64,000 nt of DNA from Chrysopilus asiliformis (GCA_964034945.1 OZ035963.1:42121090-42185089); one strand, 5' to 3'. Counted from the first letter of the stretch, positions 30,399-41,765 are shown. The notes: generated by a model not told the origin, from the sequence alone. Made by a program: numbers and translations.

Positions 30399-31189
30399 GG
30401 AATGTCGTGTTAACATTGAAGACTTAGTTAGCGGCATATTTATAATTTTGAAAGGCAAATAACTAATAAAGTATTATTAAAATTTTAAAAAAAGTAAAAC
30501 GGACATATCTACAGCTATAGAGCTTTCATTTAAAAAAAATCGGAGCCGCTGGAGCTCTGCGGAAAGAAATCCAAACAAAATCGCTTTCGTGATCAGCGAC
30601 CCCAAAAACCCCCGAGTGATACTTTTCAGCCTCCTATTGAGCAGGATTCATGGCAAAAATCACGGTTTAAAAACACCCAAACCCCTTTTACTCCCCGTTC
30701 ACCCCCTTAGGGGTAAAATTTCGGAAAATCTCGCCTTAGTGAGCGCCTACGCGATGGTTGGGACATATTCTGAAAGTTTCAAGTCTATCTTCAGTGGTTT
30801 GGGCTAGCGTCAGGTTAAACGATTTTATATATAGAGAAGATGGTTTTCACTTTTTCTAATAAAAGACGATGCGTAACAGATATTTTTAATTTTACGTTTA
30901 AATGACTCAATTTCAACAAAAAAAAATAGTAAGAATATAAATTTTAAAGATAAATGAAGTAATAAAAACACGCATTCATTGGGGACTGCCAACAGAAGTG
31001 AAAACAATAATATATGTAAGGTAATTTTGTCGTGTCTTTATACCTATATATTTTTCAACCTGAAATTTCGAAAATATATGCTAATAAACACTAAATTTTA
31101 AATAAAAGTCAATATGCATATTAAGGTTTGAATTCCTGAGCAGCACATGATTTTCTTATACAAAAAATGGCTAGAGATATTTATTTTTT

Positions 31190-31615
31190 TCTGTATAAGA
31201 ATGCCACGTCCTGTTCAGAAATTTTCTGTGTAATTTTATTTTGCTGTATATTTTCTAAAAAAATCGATTTTTTGTTGTATAACAAAGTCACGTGTTGTTC
31301 AGAAATTTTCTGTCTCATTTTATTTTGCTGTATATTTTCCAAAAAAAAAAATCGATTTTTTGTTGTATAACAAAGTCACGTAATGTTCAGAAATTTTCTG
31401 TCTCATTTTATTTTACCGTATATTTCCAAAAAAAAAATCGATTTTTTTTTTTGGAAAATATCATACAGCAAAATAAAATGAGACAGAAAATTTCTGAACA
31501 ACACGTGACTTTGTTATACAACAAAAAATCGATTTTTTTAGAAAATATACAGCAAAATAAAATTACACAGAAAATTTCTGAACAGGACGTGGCATTCTTA
31601 TACAGAAAAAAATAG
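31190..31615. repeat. Palindrome centre built of 70-88-bp repeat units
   Basis: Units of TCGATTTTTTGTTGTATAAC, AAAGTCACGT, GTTCAGAAATTTTCTGTCTC, ATTTTATTTTGCTGTATATT run head-to-tail on the left, then invert around an A/T run near 31430-31452. They are clearly related to the arm repeats of the hAT element at 11252-16318. Confidence 0.8.
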
Positions 31616-32397
31616 ATATCTCTAGCCATTTTTTGTATAAGAAAATCATGTGCTGCTCAGGAATTCAAACCTTAATATGCATATTGACTTTTATTTAAAA
31701 TTTAGTGTTTATTAGCATATATTTTCGAAATTTCAGGTTGAAAAATATATAGGTATAAAGACACGACAAAATTACCTTACATATATTATTGTTTTCACTT
31801 CTGTTGGCAGTCCCCAATGAATGCGTGTTTTTATTACTTCATTTATCTTTAAAATTTATATTCTTACTATTTTTTTTTGTTGAAATTGAGTCATTTAAAC
31901 GTAAAATTAAAAATATCTGTTACGCATCGTCTTTTATTAGAAAAAGTGAAAACCATCTTCTCTATATATAAAATCGTTTAACCTGACGCTAGCCCAAACC
32001 ACTGAAGATAGACTTGAAACTTTCAGAATATGTCCCAACCATCGCGTAGGCGCTCACTAAGGCGAGATTTTCCGAAATTTTACCCCTAAGGGGGTGAACG
32101 GGGAGTAAAAGGGGTTTGGGTGTTTTTAAACCGTGATTTTTGCCATGAATCCTGCTCAATAGGAGGCTGAAAAGTATCACTCGGGGGTTTTTGGGGTCGC
32201 TGATCACGAAAGCGATTTTGTTTGGATTTCTTTCCGCAGAGCTCCAGCGGCTCCGATTTTTTTTAAATGAAAGCTCTATAGCTGTAGATATGTCCGTTTT
32301 ACTTTTTTTAAAATTTTAATAATACTTTATTAGTTATTTGCCTTTCAAAATTATAAATATGCCGCTAACTAAGTCTTCAATGTTAACACGACATTCC

Positions 32398-32476
32398 GTA
32401 CTGTCTGATCAGCGCAGTGAGTTAGAAGTTGGACTACCATGCGCCGAGCACCGGGTTCAATTCTTATCGGTGACAA
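32398..32476 (+). repeat. tRNA-like SINE-type segment, right arm 3
   Basis: Plus-strand mirror of 30320-30398, with A-box-like AGCGCAGTGAGTTAG and B-box-like GGTTCAATTCT about 40 bp apart. Confidence 0.65.
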
Positions 32477-32555
32477 AATTGTTTTTTTTTTTCTTTTCAA
32501 ATTCTTTTTTGTTGATTTATTTACTTTTTTTAATATTTTATTACTTAATTTATCT

Positions 32556-32628
32556 TTAAGTTTACATTTTTACTCCTGAATAAGTGTTAGACTACAATGC
32601 GCCAGATGTGCGGGTTCGATTCCGAGTG
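32556..32628 (+). repeat. tRNA-like SINE-type segment, right arm 2
   Basis: Mirror of 30168-30240; perfect B-box GGTTCGATTCC. Confidence 0.6.
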
Positions 32629-33624
32629 GTGACAAAATGTTTTTTTTTTAAATTTTTTTTTTGACCTTAAATTATTTATTTTTTTTATATTATACTTCTT
32701 TAGGCGCGTTGTGCGATTTTTGGATGGGTTAAACCTTGAGTTCGCGTCACCGACATGCTAATTTAACAGCTTAACCCATTTTTCGCCGCTCTTAGACGCG
32801 TGGGAATTTTTCCATCAAAATTTGTGTGGAAGCTACTTTTAGGTCGAATATGACTTTCAAAAAGTTTGAGAATTTTCCGACCCACAGTTTTCCGGAAAAT
32901 TGTGGTAAAAATTCTTAACCACGGCAAATAGCCAATACTCTGATATGCTCAATATGTGGTATTTTTTCCAGAAAAACGTGAAAATTTTTATTGATTTTGG
33001 AATAAAAATGATCTAAGGGCTCAACCCCTTACCGCTTTGCGGTACATTCTTCGAAAAAATAAACAAAAATATGAAAAAAGGTTTTGTAGTACGAATTCTT
33101 ACCAATGGCGAGAAACGAGTATTTTTACGTTTCTGGGAGGGTTTTTGTCTGTTTTGTGGCCAAAAATGGGAAAATCCAATCCAATTACCCAATCAACGAA
33201 AAAGTAATTTGATGAGCTTTGATGAACATTCAAAGTTGTGGTAAGAATTCTTACCGGGTGGCGAATAAATGGGTTAAGAATGCTGATTTGTTTTCATTTG
33301 ATTTTTTTATACAAAAAAAATCGATTTTTTTTGAAGACTGTATAGAGCAAAATAAAATTACACAGAAAATTTCTGAATAGCACGTGGCATTCTTATACAG
33401 AAAGAATTAAATATCTCTAGCTATTTGTTGTATAAGAAAATCATGTGCTGCTCAGGAATTCAAACCTTAATATGCATATTGACTTTTATTTGAAATTTAC
33501 TGCTTATTAGCATATATTTTCAAAATTTCAGGTTAAAAAATATATAGGCATAAATACACGACAAAATTACCTTACAAATATTATTGTTTACACTTCTGTT
33601 GGTCCCCAATGACTGCCTGTTTTT

Positions 33625-34170
33625 ATACCCGTATGGTGAAACCAAAGGATATACTAACTTTGCCTTACCGTTTGTAACGCCAAGATCCCGTCATTACACA
33701 AAAAATGAATTATACCAGTGTGTTTAGAATAAAAAAATTGATTTTCGCATGTCCGTCCGTCCGTCTGTCCGCCCGTCCGTCCGTCCGTCTGTAGCGCGGA
33801 TTGCGGGCGCACGGATTGAGCTAGAGACTTGAAATTTTGTGCAGATCCTTTTTCCGTAAAAAGCGAGGCTAAGTTCGTTAATGGGCACAAATGGACCATT
33901 AGGGGGGGTACCCTCATACGAACGAAAAAGTTTTTTGCGAATATCTCAAAAACGGTGCATCTTATTAAAAAAGTGCAAGAACACAAGTTATTTAGGATAT
34001 GATTCTACATAAAACTCCCAAACATCAAAATCCGATTGGAATAAATTTTAAAAATTCTTATTGAAAAATTTGACTTCAAAGTGGAATTTTGATATAACGG
34101 TTCGCCGTTCACTTAAATCACCATACGGGTTTTCAATAATTGCGAGATTGGCAATTATAGCTTTTGTTAT
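33625..34170 (-). repeat. GACAGACGG dispersed repeat, copy 8 (right arm)
   Basis: Mirror image of copy 7; differs by one base in the poly-G/C run and one in CCGTATGGTGA. Confidence 0.85.
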
Positions 34171-34203
34171 GTTTTATTACTTAATTTATCTTGCAAATTT
34201 ATA

Positions 34204-34276
34204 TTCTTACTACTGAATAAGTGTAAACTACATCGCGCCAGGTACGGATTCAATTCTGAGCGGTGGCAACATATTT
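34204..34276 (+). repeat. tRNA-like SINE-type segment, right arm 1
   Basis: Mirror of 28520-28592. Confidence 0.5.
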
Positions 34277-34821
34277 TTATTTTTATTTTTTTGTTGAAAT
34301 TGAGTTTTTTAAACGTAAAATTAAAAATATCTGTTACGCATCGACTTTTATTGGAAAAAGTGAAAATCATCTTCTCTATATACCTGACGCTAGCCCAAAC
34401 CCCTGAAGATAGACTTGAAACTTTCAGAATATGTCCCAACCATCGCGTAGGCGCTCACTATGGCGAGATTTTTAGAAATTTTACCGCTAATGGAGTGAAC
34501 GGGGGGTAAAGGGGGTTTGGGTGTTTTAAACCGTGATTTTCGCCATGAATCCTGCTCAAAAGCAGGCAGAAAAGTACCACTCGGGGATTTTTGGGGTCGC
34601 TGATCACGAATCCGGTGTTAGATTTTCAAAATTCAAAACGGAAGGTCCTGTAAGGATAATGCAAATATCCTTTTTCCCATTTTTCCGGGAAAAAATGTCA
34701 TTAGGGGGTTTTCGGGGTCGCTGATCACGAATCTATATATTTAAAAGGCAAAGCGATTTTGTTTGGATTTCTTTCCGCAGAGCTCCAGCGGCTCCGATTT
34801 TGATTATCCTTATTTTAAAAC

Positions 34822-35356
34822 ATAACCAAAGCTATAATTGCCAATCTGGAAATTATTGAAAACCCGTATGGTGATATTCGTATCTAAATTCGAACAGTTG
34901 TACCAAAATTCCACTTTAAAGTCAAACTTTCCAATAAGATTTTTTAAAATTTATTTGATGTATGGGAGTTTTATGTAGAATCATATCCTAAATAACTTTT
35001 GTTCTTGGTATTTTTTGATAAGATGCACCGTTTTTGAGATATTCGCAAAAAACGTTTTCGTTCCTATGGGTGGTACCCCCCCCCCCCCCCCTAATGGTCC
35101 ATTCTTGCCCGTTAACGAACTTAGCCTCGCATTTTACGAAAAACGGATCCACGCAAAATTTCAAGTCTCTAGCTCAATCCGTGCACCCACAATCCGCGCC
35201 ACAGACGGACGGAGGGACGGACAGACATGCAAAATTCAACTTTTTTTTCATTCTAAACACACTGGTGTAATTCATTTTTCTGTGTGATGACGGGATCTTG
35301 GCGTTACAAACGGTAAGGCAAATCTACTATACTCCTTGGTTTCACCATACGGGTAT
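34822..35356 (+). repeat. GACAGACGG dispersed repeat, copy 9
   Basis: Short minisatellite (35202-35226) and a 14-C run in the body (35076-35091). AAAAC/AAAAAC flanks. Confidence 0.85.
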
Positions 35357-35430
35357 AAAAACAGTATTTTTCGCAGTATAAATTTTATTCAATGAAAATT
35401 TGTGTCTTTGCTTTTAATTTCGACATTTTT

Positions 35431-36005
35431 ATACCCGTATGGTGAAACCAAAGGGTATATTAACTTTGCCTTACCGTTTGTAACGCCAAGATCCCGTCAT
35501 CGCACAAAAAAATGAATTACACCAGTGTGTTTAGAATGATAAAAATAATTAATTTCTGCATGTCCGTCCGTCTGTCTGTCCGTCTGTCTGTCCGTCTGTC
35601 TGTCTGTCCGTCTGTCCGTCTGTGGCGCGGATTTCGGGCGCACGGATTGAGCTAGAGACTTGAAATTTTGCGCAGATTAGTTTTTCGTAAAATGCGAGGC
35701 TAAGTTCGTTAATGGGCAAAAACGGACTATTAGGGGGGGTACCCCCCATACGAACGAAAACGTTTTTTGCGAATATCTCAAAAACGGAGCATTTTATCAA
35801 AAAAGTCCAAGAACAAAAGTTATTTAGGATATGATTCTACATAAAAGTCCCATACATCAAAATCCGATTGGAATAAATTTTAAAAAATCTTATTGGAAAG
35901 TTTGACTTCAAAGTGGAATTTTGGTACAACTGTTCGAATTTTGATACGAATATCACCATACGGGTCTCCAATGATTGCCAGATTGGCAATTATAGCTTTT
36001 GTTAT
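35431..36005 (-). repeat. GACAGACGG dispersed repeat, copy 10
   Basis: Inverted full-length copy 75 bp from copy 9, forming a tail-to-tail pair. Confidence 0.85.
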
Positions 36006-36680
36006 GTTTATTCTTTTAAATTAACAATGGAAAGCAAAATCAAAGTAACGCGTTCTGAAGAAGGGTGAATAATGACAAGACAGTAATCTATGGGGAAAGG
36101 AAGAAGCGAATCTATATGACATGTTGCCATCAATACTTCGCTGTTCGTCGTTTGAATTTATTTACACTTGCCATGTGTTGCCACTGTTTTGTGTTGCCAC
36201 TGACGTTTTGCATTGCTATTAATAAATTTGAATTTCGAAACGTTAAAGAATTAAAGTTTTCTGAGTATTTAAATACAGTATTTTGGGGAAAAAAGTAGTA
36301 ATGCAGTATTGGAGTCTGAAAAACAATATCATACTGCGACAAACAGTATAGATACCATCGTTATGTATAGCCCTCACCTGCTATCTTCTGCAATTCTAAA
36401 GGGATTTGGTTCTTCAATGTATGACATGAATTAAAAAGGATAACATTTCCCACAATATTGTCTTTCCCCGTGTGGATAACCACCTTTTACCGTTATTGAA
36501 TATATTGTAAGTAAACAGTACGATTTTGTAATACACCGTTGAGTCACAAAGAAAAATGTCTAAAAAAATTTCCCTTTTTTGGGTTAACTATATGCATTTG
36601 ACTCGAGGCCGAAGGAGTAAAGAGGAAGGCGAGAGCTGAAATATATTTAAATAATTTTACGTAACATCTCCATACATCAA
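36006..36680. other. No recognised gene
   Basis: TTGCCACTG words recur at 36178-36205. No domain seen. Helitron-type sequence begins to be recognisable near 36690. Confidence 0.35.
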
Positions 36681-36689
36681 ATTCCAACA

Positions 36690-36770
36690 ATTCAAGCGTG
36701 AGGGGCGAGGCCGAAGGCCGACCTGTGGAAGGGGGATGAACCGCGAAGCGGTTCGGGGCGCAGCCCCTAG
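36690..36770 (+). mobile_element. Helitron 3' end, same family as 22178-22736
   Basis: GAGGCCGAAGGCCGACCTGT, GATGAACCGCGAAGCGGTTC, hairpin GGGGCGCAGCCCC, then CTAG|T at 36767-36770. The 5' end was not located. Confidence 0.75.
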
Positions 36771-37041
36771 TTAGTTATTATAAATCTAAGGCGCAGCAGC
36801 ATCAGTTCACTCAAGGAAGGCTATCTTATTTAGATAGCATACGGCGCAATGTTGCTGACAAGAAAGTGGAATAAATGTGAGTTAATCAGATTTAAAATAT
36901 AATCTGGCATTTCTAGCAAACACGTTGAAGCTTGGTGCTGCGCTGCTGACTTTTTGGTGTTTTAAATGTGATTTAAAGTAAGACTAAACAAATATAAAGA
37001 AGAATTGTGATTTATTATTTAATTATTTAGTTTTTACGCAT

Positions 37042-39600
37042 ATGGAGTCATCATCATCATCTGACGACATTGAGTTTGTTAACAACGAAAACATCGATTT
37101 AATGTTAGCAGTCTCCCGTACAAAGGGAAAGTATCAACAAAATTACCGCCAAGTTTGGGAAACAAAAAAAGAATTTTCTCCATGACTTAAGAGAAGTAGC
37201 AAGGAGACACATTTTTATTATTGAAAAATTTGTGATAAACATGGCATAGCCGGTTTGACTGAAATTTCGAAGCATGGCAAGTCATCTAAACATGTCAAAA
37301 CTCTAGAAGTTTCTAGACAGCACCGTCCGATTCAAGAAGTTTTTCAGAAATCAAATCTAGAGCAGCAAACTAAACAATTTGAAATGAGATCATGTGCATT
37401 TTTAGTTGAGCACAATTTGCCACTCTCGGTAATGCCCCACTTGGTAGAGACGGTAAAGGCGGTTGGAAAAAACCCTGATGCATTAAACGAAATAAAATAG
37501 CAAAAACCAACAGAAATAACTAAAAATGTTCTCGGCGAAGAACGTAAAACTGTGTTAATCGATTACATGAAGAAAAATTACTTTTCTTTAATTATCGATG
37601 AATCTACGGATAGGGCATGTATAAGACAACTTGCAATTGTATCTAGAATTGTCAACGATTCTCTTTTCTCACGAAGATGCTTTTCTCACGTTGATGATGG
37701 AACTGCTGAGAGAATCTATAAATTGATCGTCGATTTTTTTAAAAAACATGAAATACAATACAAACAGCCGATTGTGGGGTTCGTAGCTGATGGAGCTAAC
37801 GTAATGATGGGAGCTAATAATTCTGTGGTTTCCAGACTAAAGAAAAATTGTCCTAGCCTTCTACATTTAAAATGTGTATCACATACATTCCACCTCATTG
37901 CCAGTGCAGCATGCAGCCTACTGCCGGATTATTTAGAACCACTATTAAGAGATGTTCATTATTATTTTAGCTCAAGTCCTAAGAGGACTTTTGAATTTAA
38001 AGCTTTTTCAGAGCTATGGGAATTGAAACCCAATAAAATTCTTGTACAAGGTGGCTATCATTAAATCAATGTGTTAAAGTATTTATTAGATAGTGTATAA
38101 TATACACCCTTGTCGGGAAGTTAAAGATCAAATTAATCGTGTAATATCGGCAAAACGGATTTCTGAGCATCTTAATAATCCTATTACTAAAATTTATTTC
38201 TTATTTTTAGAATACTTTTTGTGAACATAAATCTCGAAATGCAAAGTGAGGACATGAAAATCCATCTCATTTATTCTAGAGTTGCTACTTTTTATAAAAC
38301 CTTTTTACAGAATTTTATGAATTCTGATTACATTAGAAGTACTAATGTAGAAGAACTTCATTTTAATGATAAGCAATATTATCTTCCTTTAAAGGAAACT
38401 TATTTAGGTGGCAAAATGCAAGCCTTTTTACATCAAAATGAAACTTTAAAAGAATTCCAGATTTGTGAAATTAAAAGAAATTGCGTTAATTTTTATTTAG
38501 AAGCAGCTAAACAAACGCTAAGGAAATTTCCCTTTTAAAAAATTACATTTTTTGCAAAATCTTGAGATGTTAAACACAGAATGTATTGACAATCATAAAA
38601 CTATAATGCCATTGGTTTTAAAATTTCCTAATCTAATTGATGAAGACGACTTTAATGCAATTGATATTGAACATAGAACAGTTAAAAACCTAAAAGTTAA
38701 TCGAAATTTCAGCATATGTGACCTTTGGAATAATATCTCCAAACTCTGTAAGGGAGATGGCTCAAAAGAATTTCCGTTAATGTTTAATCTTACAAAATAC
38801 ATATTTTGCTTGCCACATTCTTCCACGACAGTGGAACGCATATTCTCTCAAATCAACATCAATAAAACAAAAATAAGAAATCGTCTTAAAATCGATACCT
38901 TAAGGTAGAGATACACGAAAGGAGATTTCGGTCTCTTAGACCAAAAATTTCGCCTCTGCATTGAGTTTAAATGTAAATTTTTATAAAGAAAAAAAGTTAG
39001 TGATATTATTAGTGATATTATGATGACGTGGACAAAATTCAAAACTACAAAAATGCTGGAGATGGTTGAAGAGCGCCCGGTGCTGTGGGACGTCAAAAAA
39101 TCAAAAACAGATTTGCCCGAGCCGAGAAACGCAAAATTATGAGTGCTGCTATTGCTGCTGTAATTTTTTTTATTTCCCGCGTTCATTTTAATCAAAATAT
39201 CCACAATTCGAAAAATTTCAGAGCACAACACCAATCAAAAACTACCAAATGTCAAATAGATCTCCCAATGTTAAGCTTGGAGACGAGATACCTGTGTATG
39301 CACTCCAGAGACTTTGATTTTAGAGACTTTTTAGTAAACGTCTCCAGAGATCTTTTTTTTGATCTCCAGACTTAAATGTCTGTAATCGTGTATACACTTT
39401 GGAGATTTTTGCCTTTTGTACCCTGGAGACCAGAGACCAAAGTCTCTCGTCGTGTATCTCTACCTTTAGAGGGCATGTTGCATTCAAAACGGCTTTTTAA
39501 TACAAACAATCCTTGCTACAATTTTGTTCCAAATAAGACGCACTTTGAAAATTTCCAGAAAATATGTATGATTTTAAAAAAAATGAAACACAGCAGTCAA
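37042..39600 (+). pseudogene. hAT-superfamily transposase relic
   Basis: It starts near 37042 (MESSSSSDDIEF). A finger-like H-G-x-S-x-x-H segment (ISKHGKSSKHVKTLE), DESTDRACIRQLAIVSRIVN (first catalytic Asp region), VGFVADGANVMMG (second Asp), LKCVSHTFHLIASAACSLLP (C-H motif) and a hATC region (YIFCLPHSSTTVERIFSQIN with catalytic Glu) follow in the right order. Several stops and frameshifts (37188, 37498, 38062, 38536) and missing central parts make it dead. The last codons (GMLHSKRL...) resume at 39467 beyond a Harbinger-type insertion. Confidence 0.8.
38903..39465. mobile_element. PIF/Harbinger-type element, internally deleted (TSD TTA)
   Basis: Ends AGGTAGAGATACACGA and exact inverse TCGTGTATCTCTACCT, with TTA on both sides (38900-38902, 39466-39468), the Harbinger target class. 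A short frame near 39020-39100 (TKMLEMVEERPVLWDVK) resembles the beginning of a MADF/Myb-like DNA-binding protein, the usual second Harbinger gene. The nuclease gene is absent. TCTCCAGAGA-type repeats fill the right half. Confidence 0.85.
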
Positions 39601-39606
39601 ATTTAA

Positions 39607-40044
39607 AAATTTGAAATACAAGGGATATAAATTGAGACTAATATAAAGAATTAAATGTTTTATGTTACGTTTTTGATAATATTTTATTGTTTTTTTTTCG
39701 TTTAATAAATGCTTTTTGTTCAATCACGATGTTTTTAAAAGAAAAAAAATGTCCTTAAAACACAGTGTTTTGAACATCAGTCTACAGTAATTTAGTTAGA
39801 AACAAAGACAAATTTAAAGTATTCGTCTCTTGAAGAGTTAACATCCCTCGTCAGCGGTAGTGGATGCCCGAGAACTTTCAAAGCTTTCCTGGCCCTGGTA
39901 TATACAATGTTATTGCAAGCCAACGCAAAGAAAAAATTTTGGGCATACCCCTTTCTAAATATCTAAAATAAGAAAGTGTTGCCACCTGTCCGAATACGTT
40001 TTTGAGACGAATTTCTGTGATTTATTAGTTGCGTTTTTTTAATG
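39607..40044. other. No recognised gene
   Basis: Contains AATAAATGC near 39705, possibly the old polyadenylation site of the hAT relic. Otherwise nothing identified. Confidence 0.35.
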
Positions 40045-40240
40045 TTCTAGAACAGGCCTAGCCAACCCAAATCGTTCCACGGGCCAATCTGATGATTCAT
40101 TTTTTTTGGCGGGCCGCACATGAAAAAATAGAATAACCGCCGTTTCTTAGTAAAATTTTCAAATAATATTTTATGTTGTTTTTTAACAGTCACTTGGTTT
40201 AAAAAAAAAATTAGAACAAAATGCAAAAAGTTGAGCATAA

Positions 40241-40586
40241 CCCCACGACTTCATTGGGCTTTTAAAAATCATGATTTTTTCCCCTACTCCATATTTTGGC
40301 AAATAAAGAAATCACCGCGTGGGCATCTTCAGTCATGATTTTTCATATTTATCGTGTCTCCATAGCGTACTTAGAAATGTCAACCAGGAGGTAATCAGGG
40401 CAACCAACTAGAAATCAGCCAATTTGACTGAACAAATGTCAAAAAAAATCCTACTTTTCAGTAGCCGAAAAAATCATGACAGTAAGGAGATTTAAATCAT
40501 GATGCAAGATTTTTTGAGTCTCCATTAGACTTTTTCGTGATTGGATTTAAATCCAATCTGGAAAAGTGTCTAATGGAGTCGTGGGG
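40241..40586. mobile_element. PIF/Harbinger-type MITE nested in the hAT MITE
   Basis: Ends CCCCACGACTTCATTGGG / TGGAGTCGTGGGG (imperfect), flanked by TAA (40238-40240, 40587-40589). Internal AATCATGATT-type inverse repeats. No coding sequence. Confidence 0.75.
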
Positions 40587-40680
40587 TAAGAAAAAAATAT
40601 TTGCTAAACAAATATATGTATAAATGGACTTATGTAAATGTAAATGTATATATACGAGTAGTACTTATGTAAAATAAAAC

Positions 40681-40707
40681 ATAACTTTGGTTTCACCATA
40701 CGGGTAT
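40681..40707 (+). repeat. 27-bp residue of a GACAGACGG repeat
   Basis: ATAAC (the family's first five bases) is fused directly to TTTGGTTTCACCATACGGGTAT (its last 22, written here as TTTGG + TTTCACCATACGGGTAT), with the family's usual A-rich flanks (AAAAC left, AAAAA right). The whole body and minisatellite are deleted. Confidence 0.75.
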
Positions 40708-40881
40708 AAAAATTAAATTGTAAAATTGCATATAAACTTTATGAGCAGTTTTAGTATTTTGTATTTTATTAGTTACATATTTTTTTTTTGTAAATTTTAA
40801 ATCATTTGGCGGGCCGCATTTTTAAACGTCTCGGGCCGCATGCGGCCCGCGGGCTGCGGGTTGGCCACCGCTGTTCTAGAA

Positions 40882-41156
40882 CATAGAAAAAACGATCCAG
40901 AGTAAATGGGAAATTTCATCGAATTCAATCGTAACTGACTTCACGTTGGTTACATCAGTAGGCCGTTACTGATGTATTTTTTCAAATTATGACATTATAT
41001 AGGGAAAATAATTCATTTAAATCCGAAACTTCTGTTAAAAAATGCAAAGTTAATTCGTTTCGTTTTACGTTGCGTTTATCGAAATTGTCATTCGAGTTAC
41101 ATATATTTAAAAAAACCACAGCTTTGATTATTTTGATTTTATTTTGTACTGACTAA
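40882..41156. other. No recognised gene
   Basis: CAGTAGGCCGTTACTGATG near 40958-40976 is a short inverse repeat. GGGAAATTTCATCG (40909) has a loose inverse partner near 41478, so 40900-41490 may be another decayed element around the Myb-like fragment. Confidence 0.35.
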
Positions 41157-41358
41157 AATGAATGAATGAACTCTTCGAGTACATTCTGGAAGGCAAATTT
41201 CTTTCTTGGATTTTCAAATTCTTCTTTCCTGCGAGAGTAACAATCGAGCAGCGCTTTAGTTTCATTATGCTGCCATATACGGCGTACACTTTAAAACAAA
41301 ATCTATTAAAAAAGTACTTTTAATTTTTTTTGTACTCACGATTCGCTAACTCCCATGT
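41156..41358 (-). pseudogene. Myb/SANT-like protein fragment
   Basis: A minus-strand frame gives WQHNETKALLDCY...KEEFENPRKKFAFQ, matching the trihelix/Myb-SANT-like domain found in Harbinger accessory proteins and some insect genes. It ends early (HSF stop at about 41156). Upstream at 41340-41358, ATGGGAGTTAGCGAATC is followed by a GTGAGT donor, and an AG lies near 41297, so a two-exon start is possible. Confidence 0.5.
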
Positions 41359-41738
41359 TTAAAATTATTTAACTGTCACACAGGATCTACCAACTACCAA
41401 CAGAAAATCCTCAATTGAAAAAAAAATTCGAGATTATTGCGTTGAAGTTAGCAGCATTTCATTACCGTACATTACCGTATAAAATTTCCCTTTGTTTCAA
41501 ACGCTGTCCAACATGAAAAGGTGGTGCAGGATTTTGTATGGAAAGCTTGTTCTGAACTGCTTCAGAACATTAAAAACGCAACTATTACGTCTTTATTTTT
41601 TCGTGAAAATGAACTGTAATTTTGTTGTTTTTTTTGTATATTATAAGATACTAATAAAGGTTTATAAAAATAAATATTTTTTTTTCCTTAGATGCTATTT
41701 GAAAGCTTTTGATCTTTGTTGAAAAGCTAAATGCTAAG

Positions 41739-41765
41739 TGTTCGAATACTTTTTTGAGCCACTGT
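41739..41765 (-). repeat. Solo Tc1-like terminus
   Basis: GTGTTCGAATACTTTTTTGAG...CCACTG then TA, the usual look of a Tc1-type end. I found no partner end, so it is a fragment. Confidence 0.4.

Larger units (their letters stand above)
27985..34811. repeat. 6.8-kb near-perfect inverted repeat (arms about 3.4 kb)
   Basis: Positions x and 62796-x correspond as reverse complements over almost the whole length; for example 28072-28263 mirrors 34533-34724 and 30589-30807 mirrors 31989-32207. I saw only a handful of differences (a C-run length near 28890/33905, a few substitutions near 28672, 29606, 29930). At the centre the left arm has one extra about 88-bp repeat unit, so the innermost axis is shifted to about 31442. 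Arms contain transposon modules, a GACAGACGG repeat each and three tRNA-like segments each. It could be a giant foldback element, a recent inverted duplication, or an assembly fold-back artefact. Confidence 0.85.
40053..40873. mobile_element. hAT MITE (TSD TTCTAGAA) with nested insertion
   Basis: Ends CAGGCCTAGCCAACCC and ...GGGTTGGCCACCGCTG with GGCGGGCCGCA subterminal repeats on both sides. Exact 8-bp duplication TTCTAGAA at 40045-40052 and 40874-40881. 'GGGCCGCATGCGGCCC' ends are typical of non-autonomous hAT elements. Confidence 0.85.

Noticed and set aside
30589..32207. Identical small proteins encoded in both palindrome arms (for example at 30589-30807 and 31989-32207)
   Set aside because: Identity follows from the inverted repeat; the frames have no domains and lie in non-coding transposon modules.
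36065..36298. 77-codon open frame near 36 kb
   Set aside because: Composition and lack of any recognisable motif suggest chance in AT-rich DNA.
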